Shown here: in pieces, positions 34,614-39,692 of the stretch | Position numbering within the stretch: the stretch's first letter is position 1 | Layout: each line of letters begins with the position of its first letter | DNA from: a virus | IMG/VR virus record: IMGVR_UViG_3300042289_000044 | Span: 1-39,692 of that record | Length of the DNA: 39,692 bases | Strand: one strand, 5' to 3' | The notes under the pieces: model-generated | Database searches by the model: none | What the model saw: only the letters and a program-made list of their open reading frames with translations | What the model was told of the DNA's origin: nothing | Translations under genes and position numbers: made by a program

Positions 34614-34862
34614 TCAGTTCCCCGGAGGTGCTCTGCGGTCGCGCAGACCATCAATCTTCTTCTCTATCAAGTCAAACCTGTCGAACAACTTGCCCATGTC
34701 CTGACGGAACTCTGCGCGTGTGATGTGATCCCGCGCAATCTCTTCGCGGGTCTTGTTGAGCAGGATACTGATCCTGTCCAGTTCAGCAAATTTTGACACC
34801 ATAAGATATGCCACCACGCCAAGTAGGACCGTGAGAATTGTGTTCCAGACTAAGGATTCCAT
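34614..34862 (-). CDS. Small membrane-anchored coiled-coil protein
   Basis: 82 residues: one hydrophobic segment at about 5-22 (VWNTILTVLLGVVAYLMV), then a charged coiled coil (LDRISILLNKTREEIARDHI, LFDRFDLIEKKIDGLRDRRA). This architecture is common for small phage membrane proteins of uncertain role, sometimes annotated as holin-like. The canonical holin gene is at 22.1 kb, so lysis control or a virion-membrane role is possible. Position amid basic small genes gives no more detail. Confidence 0.65.
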   Translation of the reverse strand: MESLVWNTILTVLLGVVAYLMVSKFAELDRISILLNKTREEIARDHITRAEFRQDMGKLFDRFDLIEKKIDGLRDRRAPPGN

Positions 34863-34863
34863 G

Positions 34864-35103
34864 TCAGCACTTCCAGGCTTTGCGCGCCTTCCTCAGGCGG
34901 CTTTCGGGGTCTTTGGCCGCTTCCGGCCACATCTTCATCTGCCCCGCTGAACGGGCACAGAACGACTTCTTGCGTGGACCGCCTTCTGGTTGAGGGGGCT
35001 TCAGATTCATGCCCTGAGCCTTGGCAGAAGCACGCCCCTTGGCGTTCAACCCGCCCTTGGGGTTCTGCCCCTCCTTCCGGGTCCAAGCAGGCGACTTAGC
35101 CAT
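34864..35103 (-). CDS. DUF6321-like small basic phage protein
   Basis: 79 residues from ATG 35103 (MAKSPAWTRKEGQNPKGGLN, AKGRASAKAQGMNLKPPQPE, ending LRKARKAWKC). The TRKEGxNPKGGLNAKGR block and the SFCAR motif match a family I know as DUF6321, widespread in phage structural regions. The start is preferred over an ATG four codons upstream because it lies just after the upstream stop. Strongly basic. Function unknown; the recurring presence near capsid genes suggests virion association. Confidence 0.7.
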   Translation of the reverse strand: MAKSPAWTRKEGQNPKGGLNAKGRASAKAQGMNLKPPQPEGGPRKKSFCARSAGQMKMWPEAAKDPESRLRKARKAWKC

Positions 35104-35105
35104 GA

Positions 35106-35417
35106 TCAGGCCCACATCCTGCTGGGAGTCTTGACCTCGACCTTGTAGGCGTCCAACTCGGGGGCCTCGTCGGTGTGGCGCACGTTGACGTGCCAGCCCT
35201 CCAGCGGGGCCATCTCGTCCACCGCTTCGCCGCTCTCGTCCTCGGCAGGCAGCACGTTGCCCGTGGCCTTGTAGATCGTGCCGATGACATCAATGGCCGC
35301 GTACTTGGGCACCAGCACCGTCTCGACCACATCGTCTTGCGCGAAGGTCTGCTCGGTGAACAGCACCTCGTTGGCCTCGGCTTCGTCAGCGAATTTCAGG
35401 AAGAAATCTGTGTACAT
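35106..35417 (-). CDS. Small acidic phage protein
   Basis: 103 residues from ATG 35417, which has a good GAGG ribosome site; an upstream ATG at 35456 overlaps the preceding gene by 4 bases (ATGA) and is an alternative start. The product is acidic: MYTDFFLKFADEAEANEVLF, YAAIDVIGTIYKATGNVLPA, LEGWHVNVRHTDEAPELDAY. Many short-tailed phages carry a similar small protein near fibre or capsid genes. No function is known to me. Confidence 0.65.
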   Translation of the reverse strand: MYTDFFLKFADEAEANEVLFTEQTFAQDDVVETVLVPKYAAIDVIGTIYKATGNVLPAEDESGEAVDEMAPLEGWHVNVRHTDEAPELDAYKVEVKTPSRMWA

Positions 35418-35452
35418 AGGTGCCTCACTGAATGGATCGAAGGGGTCGTAGG

Positions 35453-36670
35453 TCATGTCGTGATGGCCTGGAGATCGGCGTTAGCCAGCCTCCGAGGGTA
35501 GTAGGTGATGCGGCGGAGATAGCCGTTGAGGTAATCCGTGCCGCTGCTTCTACCAATGCGAAGCGTTGTCAGACCAGAAGGGACCACGCCAGCCAAATCT
35601 GTCAAAACAGAACCGCCGTTGATTGATGCCGCAAAGTTATTCGCAGCAAATGCACTAGCCATTTTGTTCACGTTCGTTTGCGTCACGCCGTTTGCACCAA
35701 GATCGTATTGGCCTGAACCGCTCGACACTGCGTTGGCGTATAGCCGTGAAGTGTCCGTTCTCCACAGATGAAGAATTGCATTGTTGGTTGAGCCATCATC
35801 TACCGCAACAATGCGAGGGAACAGGGCTGCTGTTTGCGCGGCGAGTTGCTGAGACTCGGTATACAACGTCCCCTCTGTCGCATTAAACCAAGGGCTCAGC
35901 GTATTCACTGAAGCCACATCGGCTGCACGGGTCAGGGCTGTGGTCGTGGTGGGGATGACGGAGGTGGCAAACGCGCCTTGTTCTAGCTGAGGCAGGCCGA
36001 TGCGCAGGGTGATGTCGATGGCTGCGCCGTTGGCCCATGCAAAAGCCACAACTGGCTGCACGTATGCAACTGATGCGTTGTTTGTGGTAAGCGTCGAAGC
36101 GAACCTAGAAAACGTGGCAGAAACGGAAGAAACAATGTTTGTTCCGGTCAGCGTTGACAAATATGTTGGCGTTATTGTGTATTGATTTGCGCTCAGGCTA
36201 ATTGAATTTATATTAGCTGTGCTTCCGCCGACAACAGATACCCAAGCACTATGCGCCCAAGATTGCCCATTGCTTGCGCTAACTATATTAGCGCCCTCAA
36301 GATTCAAAGACCCGTAGGTATTCGTTGTTGTCCCAGAAAAACGTAAGTCAATCCACGTAATTCCGTTTGAAGTGCCAGTGCCAACAATCTGACGAGTAAG
36401 GCCTGGAAAATCTAAAGACCAATTTGTTGGTGCAGCGCCACCAGAACCTATAACTCCCGCCACAGCACCCACCATCGTGTTGTTGCGGATGGAATTGGTG
36501 CGGGACTCCTCAATCAGCAAGCCCTGTGCAGCAAGCGTCGAAGGGCTGTAGTCGAAGCGGGGGGCGTTAACGGCTGCGCTGGTCAGCACACCAGCCGAGT
36601 TGAAGAACGTGGCCGTGCTGGCACGGGTGAAGGTGATGATGTCGCTGAAGTTTTTAGTGACGAGTGCCAT
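35453..36670 (-). CDS. Spike/fibre-like protein, mosaic paralog (copy 2)
   Basis: A 405-residue protein. Conserved blocks against the upstream gene are FTRASTATFFNSAGVLTSAA and LLIEESRTNSIRNNTMVGAV near the N-terminus, FATSVIPTTTTALTRAADVA and LSPWFNATEGTLYTE in the middle, and RRITYYPRRLANADLQAITT at the very end. The two intervals between these blocks are diverged and more AT-rich, as expected for exchangeable binding domains. The C-terminal half resembles concanavalin/LamG-type sugar-binding folds. It lacks the ~65-residue N-terminus of its paralog, which may be the attachment part. Likely a receptor-binding spike subunit. Confidence 0.65.
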   Translation of the reverse strand: MALVTKNFSDIITFTRASTATFFNSAGVLTSAAVNAPRFDYSPSTLAAQGLLIEESRTNSIRNNTMVGAVAGVIGSGGAAPTNWSLDFPGLTRQIVGTGTSNGITWIDLRFSGTTTNTYGSLNLEGANIVSASNGQSWAHSAWVSVVGGSTANINSISLSANQYTITPTYLSTLTGTNIVSSVSATFSRFASTLTTNNASVAYVQPVVAFAWANGAAIDITLRIGLPQLEQGAFATSVIPTTTTALTRAADVASVNTLSPWFNATEGTLYTESQQLAAQTAALFPRIVAVDDGSTNNAILHLWRTDTSRLYANAVSSGSGQYDLGANGVTQTNVNKMASAFAANNFAASINGGSVLTDLAGVVPSGLTTLRIGRSSGTDYLNGYLRRITYYPRRLANADLQAITT

Positions 36671-36682
36671 GATGTTTCCTCG

Positions 36683-38101
36683 TCAGGTGGTGATGGCCTG
36701 GAGATCAGCGTTACTGAGCCTCCGAGGGTAGTAGGTAAACCGCCTGAACCACCCATTCAGTGCAAAACCATCAGTACCCGTAAATCCAAGGTTTACATCT
36801 GTGATTGTGGGCATTGGGCTAAATGATGTTTGCGTGGCTACAGCCTGACCACCACCAGACAGAGCGCAGTCATTAACTTTTACACCTAAAGCCACTTTTA
36901 TTATTTGACCTTCTGTCAGTGCTGGTGATGGTGTTATGGCTATGTCTTTAGTCGCTCCGTCGCGCAACACAGCGACGTATTGATTGGTGCTGCTTTTTCT
37001 TATCCTGTAGCCAACGCCAGCAGCGCCTGAAAAAGTCACAGGGGTCTGCGTTACATTCAATCTGGCAGTGAACTCTGCAAACAACGTCCCCTCTGTCGCA
37101 TTAAACCAAGGCGACAACGTATTCATCAACGCCACATCAGCAGAGCGCGTGAGGGCTGTGGTCGTGGTGGGGATGACGGAGGTGGCAAACGCGCCGAGTT
37201 CTAGCTGGGGCAGGCCGATACGGAGGGTGATGTCTGCTGCCACACCGCCAGTAAATGCCACACTTATTGACTGCCTAACAAACGCGGTTGATGCGCCTGT
37301 TGTTATTGATCCGCTGCTGCGCTGTGTGCTTAAACCAGCAGTTGTCGGAGTAAAAGTGCTGGCCGTTGTTTGACGCAAATACGCAGGCAATGAACTATAT
37401 TCAAAAATCTCTTGAATTGTTGACGCAATACCAGTCAACGATCCTGCTTGCAATTTTACGTAAGTTGAAACAGCCCACGCTTGAGAAGCTGTTGCGGCAA
37501 CGGAATTATTCCCGTCAGTAAGAATTAACGCAGTTCCAGTTACAGTTGCTGTGCCAAACAGTCGAATATCAATGTATGTAACACCGCTTTCTGTGCCTGT
37601 CCCAACAATCTGCCTGCTAATTCCTGTCAAACCAGATAAGTCAATGTTCCAGTTTGTCGGCGGTGTCCCAGGCGTACCTGCTACCGCCCCAACCATCGTG
37701 TTGTTGCGGATGCTGTTCGTCCTCGACTCCTCAATCAGCAGCCCCTGAGCAGCAAGCGTCGAAGGGTTGAAGTCAAAACGAGCCTCGTTGATCGCAGCAG
37801 AGGTCAGCGTGCCCGCAGAGTTGAAGTACGTGGCCGTGCTGGCACGGGTGAACGTCACGATCTGAGCGAAGGTTTTTTGAGCTAGTCCAACGCCACTTTC
37901 CCAGACTGCATATTGCGCAGCAATCTGATACTGCGGGGTGATGAAGTTGGTGTTGAGCGTGTACGTGTCCGCTCCAGACAGATCCCCCGCCGTACCAATA
38001 AAAGACAGGTCCAGTGTTGCGCCGTCCTGATTGAACGGGTTGTTCCCCCCACCGCCACGCAACGGGTACGCAGGAAGCGCGAAGCCAAACCCGAACGACA
38101 T
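36683..38101 (-). CDS. Head-spike/fibre-like protein, mosaic paralog (copy 1)
   Basis: A 472-residue protein. Its unique N-terminus (MSFGFGFALPAYPLRGGGGN, LDLSFIGTAGDLSGADTYTL) precedes the same conserved blocks as its downstream paralog (FTRASTATYFNSAGTLTSAA, LTRSADVALMNTLSPWFNAT, RRFTYYPRRLSNADLQAITT). It follows a spike-base-like gene with a one-base TGATG overlap, the same order as the GhsA-GhsB head-spike pair of the Rhodobacter gene transfer agent. I infer a surface spike that recognises sugars through its LamG-like end. The tandem duplicate downstream suggests a second specificity. Confidence 0.65.
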   Translation of the reverse strand: MSFGFGFALPAYPLRGGGGNNPFNQDGATLDLSFIGTAGDLSGADTYTLNTNFITPQYQIAAQYAVWESGVGLAQKTFAQIVTFTRASTATYFNSAGTLTSAAINEARFDFNPSTLAAQGLLIEESRTNSIRNNTMVGAVAGTPGTPPTNWNIDLSGLTGISRQIVGTGTESGVTYIDIRLFGTATVTGTALILTDGNNSVAATASQAWAVSTYVKLQAGSLTGIASTIQEIFEYSSLPAYLRQTTASTFTPTTAGLSTQRSSGSITTGASTAFVRQSISVAFTGGVAADITLRIGLPQLELGAFATSVIPTTTTALTRSADVALMNTLSPWFNATEGTLFAEFTARLNVTQTPVTFSGAAGVGYRIRKSSTNQYVAVLRDGATKDIAITPSPALTEGQIIKVALGVKVNDCALSGGGQAVATQTSFSPMPTITDVNLGFTGTDGFALNGWFRRFTYYPRRLSNADLQAITT

Positions 38102-38355
38102 CAGAAAATCCTGACTAGGTTGGTCGCTGTCGTGCCAGACGCATACACACGGATCACTTGCAACGGCACAACCGTCCCCCCAGGAACAGCGTTGAACGTC
38201 ACATCTGACCCCTGCGCCGTCAACACCCGCAACGCGCCCGTGGTGCCCACAAAAATGACGCTAGGCTCACGCAGGTTGTTGGTGTCACTTGTCGTGACAG
38301 CAGCCGCATCCCCAGGAAACATGGGGAACGTCGGACTGAAATTGGTCTTAGCCAT
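38101..38355 (-). CDS. Spike base protein-like (RCAP_Rcc01079 type)
   Basis: 84 residues: FPGDAAAVTTSDTNNLREPS, VIFVGTTGALRVLTAQGSDV, FNAVPGGTVVPLQVIRVYAS, GTTATNLVRIF. The pattern of a D-x-N-L entry, FVGTTGAL-V, PGGTVVPLQV-RV and a GTTATN-V end matches the small spike base protein (GhsA) of gene transfer agents and related phages. In that system it trimerises on the head and anchors the receptor-binding spike. The length fits. It is translated immediately before the first fibre paralog. Confidence 0.75.
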   Translation of the reverse strand: MAKTNFSPTFPMFPGDAAAVTTSDTNNLREPSVIFVGTTGALRVLTAQGSDVTFNAVPGGTVVPLQVIRVYASGTTATNLVRIF

Positions 38356-38367
38356 TCAGCACTCCTA

Positions 38368-38383
38368 GGGGGCCGAAGCCCCC
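38368..38383 (-). other. UUCG-capped GC hairpin before the spike base gene
   Basis: On the minus strand GGGGGC, loop TTCG, GCCCCC, starting 4 bases after the decoration-like gene stop and ending at the AGGAG ribosome site of the next gene. There is no U tract, so it is not a classical terminator. It may pause or protect mRNA and tune translation of the spike genes. It is identical to the hairpin at 1265-1280. Confidence 0.65.
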
Positions 38384-38387
38384 GTCA

Positions 38388-38882
38388 TCAGTTCTGGATT
38401 GCGGTCGGAGCCTGAGCGCCGTTGTCAGCACGCTGGATGTACTCAATCGTCACCACAGCCACACCAGCCGTCGGATTACCGCCAGTAGCGGTAAAGGTCC
38501 CAGTCACCGTTACATCAGCCGTGCCGATGTTGTCAGTGGCCGAGGAAACCAGCGCAGCGTCCAGCGTGGCGCGAACCGCTTGAGCAGTCGTCAGACCAAT
38601 CGCAGCAGAACTCTGGTACGCGGTGGCAGACCCTGCGTTACCGAACGTCACGGCCACAGCAGAAACCGAACCGCCAGAAATGGCAGTGGTCTTCTCTACG
38701 TTGAACCGCAGGATCTTGGACCCGGCAGGCAAGTTGAACAGATTCACAGCAGACGGCGAAGTCGTCATGGCCGAGAAAGGCACATTGACAGATTGCGTCA
38801 GCAGGGGAAGGCCGGTATTGGTCGCGGAGCCGAAACGCTGGGTGCCCATGCGAACCGGGCCGGAGAAGGTCGAGAAGCTCAT
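38388..38882 (-). CDS. Putative capsid decoration/structural protein
   Basis: A 164-residue beta-rich protein: MSFSTFSGPVRMGTQRFGSA, FNLPAGSKILRFNVEKTTAI, VTVTGTFTATGGNPTAGVAV, ending EYIQRADNGAQAPTAIQN. It is the first gene after the capsid gene and its terminator. A GAGGAA ribosome site precedes ATG 38882. Sequence style and position suggest a capsid decoration or head-completion protein; I do not recognise a specific family. Confidence 0.6.
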   Translation of the reverse strand: MSFSTFSGPVRMGTQRFGSATNTGLPLLTQSVNVPFSAMTTSPSAVNLFNLPAGSKILRFNVEKTTAISGGSVSAVAVTFGNAGSATAYQSSAAIGLTTAQAVRATLDAALVSSATDNIGTADVTVTGTFTATGGNPTAGVAVVTIEYIQRADNGAQAPTAIQN

Positions 38883-38985
38883 GGCTTATTCCTCAAATCT
38901 GTGCCCGTCGTCTCTGAGGAGAAGTCTGCCGAGTCAGTCGGCGGGCTGTGGTGAAGCTCGGTTTGCAAGAGGGTAGCACAAAAGA

Positions 38986-39008
38986 AAAAGGGGCGCAAGG
39001 CCCCTTTT
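38986..39008 (-). terminator. Intrinsic terminator after the major capsid gene
   Basis: On the minus strand a 9-bp stem AAAAGGGGC/GCCCCTTTT with loop CTTGC is followed by TTCTTTT. It lies 22 bases after the capsid stop codon at 39031. The A-tract on the other side makes it potentially bidirectional. It would let high capsid expression fall off before the spike and tail genes. Confidence 0.85.
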
Positions 39009-39030
39009 GTGGTTTTTGACCCGTGAGGTG

Positions 39031-39692
39031 TCAAGCCCCAGGACTTGCGAAACATCCGAGCGGGTCCGACACTCCGAACGAGTAACGTTCGCGAGCTTTG
39101 TACCGAGAGTTCCCGGTGTCGAAGTCGGCGTCCATTGACGTAGCCAGCGGCACGCGCACGAAGTGCTTCAGACCGTTCGGAACGTCCGTCTTCAAGAACC
39201 AAGCGTTGGTGTCGGTCAAGAAGTGGTTGACAGTGTAGCCTTCCGGGATGCTGCCGTTGTTCTTCAGCGCGTTGATGTCGTTGTCGGTGGTGCCGACACG
39301 CAGCGACGTCTCCAGCAGTCGGGTTGCGACGAACTGGAGTTGCGGAGGAACGATCAGCTTGCGGGGCTTGGCAGCGATCAGCAGACCACGTTCGTCGGTC
39401 CAACCAGCGATCTGGATCACAGCCGCTTCGAGGGACGTTTCGTTCAGGTCAGCCGCCGTCGCAGGACGGTTGCTGTTGGTGCCGCCAGAGACCAGCGGAT
39501 GAGCCGTCGAGAACAGGGCTTGGCCGTCACCGTAGGTGAAGGACACGTTGAAGCCGTTGTTCAGGATGGACGCCGCCTTGACCTGCTTGGTGTACGACAT
39601 AGCCCGTGCGAGGGACTTGGTGTACCGAGCAGACAGACTGTCGTACAGGTTGTCTTCCATCGCCTCTTCGGTGATGGAAAAGCCCATAGCGA
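39031..39692 (-). CDS. Major capsid protein, C-terminal part (cut by window edge)
   Basis: About 220 residues are visible and the frame is open to the right edge, so the start is outside. Segments such as YTKQVKAASILNNGFNVSFT, ALFSTAHPLVSGGTNSNRP, LNETSLEAAVIQIAGWTDER and PRKLIVPPQLQFVATRLLET are typical of HK97-fold phage capsid proteins. The C-terminal DADFDTGNSRYKARERYSFG, followed by DPLGCFASPGA, matches the end of several such families, including gpT-like heads. A strong terminator follows. The family is assigned with good confidence, the exact subfamily less so. Confidence 0.8.
   Translation of the reverse strand, partial: AMGFSITEEAMEDNLYDSLSARYTKSLARAMSYTKQVKAASILNNGFNVSFTYGDGQALFSTAHPLVSGGTNSNRPATAADLNETSLEAAVIQIAGWTDERGLLIAAKPRKLIVPPQLQFVATRLLETSLRVGTTDNDINALKNNGSIPEGYTVNHFLTDTNAWFLKTDVPNGLKHFVRVPLATSMDADFDTGNSRYKARERYSFGVSDPLGCFASPGA

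Noticed and set aside
39029-39034. TTGACA on the minus strand as a promoter -35 box after the capsid gene
   Set aside because: It overlaps the capsid stop codon and no reasonable -10 hexamer is found about 17 bases downstream; the terminator lies in that spacer.
1-39692. Integrase, attachment site, tRNA genes or host flank that would indicate a prophage
   Set aside because: None seen on either strand, though genes outside the window could still contain them.

Overview
The window is about 40 kb of a tailed-phage genome (Caudoviricetes). It could be a free phage or a contig from an uncultured one; no integrase, attachment site, tRNA, rRNA, host gene or CRISPR array was seen. The visible virion genes point to a short-tailed (podovirus-like) particle. 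There are two adaptor/neck proteins, a large nozzle-like protein, a set of long Ala/Gln/Gly-rich ejection-type proteins, a beta-helix tailspike and several fibres, but no tape measure, tail-tube or sheath gene. The moderately high GC and the protein styles resemble phages of freshwater proteobacteria, possibly Betaproteobacteria. The host cannot be fixed from this sequence.

Layout. Bases 1-4779, plus strand, hold replication genes: the end of a small phage protein, a four-cysteine protein with an acidic tail (probably ssDNA-binding), a small helix-turn-helix protein, a 50-codon ORF, a 968-residue primase-polymerase/helicase and a 68-residue protein. From 4715 to the right edge everything is on the minus strand and is transcribed right to left. 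In that order it runs: major capsid protein (cut by the edge) followed by a strong intrinsic terminator; a decoration-like protein; a head-spike-like base protein with two paralogous mosaic fibre proteins; a cluster of tiny basic Gly/Lys proteins; a beta-helix tailspike; a first adaptor protein; a zinc-ribbon protein and two more tiny basic proteins; a GIY-YIG homing endonuclease; a second (SU10-like) adaptor; small beta-rich and fibre proteins, including a tandem paralog pair and an 11-residue tryptophan-repeat protein; a beta-propeller protein; a holin and a GH24 lysozyme; a nozzle-like protein; and five internal/ejection-type proteins. It ends with a 2887-residue polyvalent protein carrying a HEATH metallopeptidase motif and a C-terminal LPD38-like region. 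The terminase and portal genes probably lie to the right of the window.

How it fits together. The plus-strand genes copy the DNA, and the minus-strand genes build and empty the virion. Genes are packed with 1-4 base overlaps (ATGA, GTGA, TAATG), so translational coupling is expected throughout. No gene-free stretch exceeds 300 bases; the longest, 38883-39030, holds the terminator after the capsid gene.

The most interesting points are: the endonuclease gene flanked by degenerate copies of the gene junction it interrupts; the head-spike-like module with two mosaic fibres; a recurring A-x-G-G motif shared by many tiny basic ORFs and two ejection-type proteins; a protein with Trp every 11 residues; and the giant polyvalent protein.
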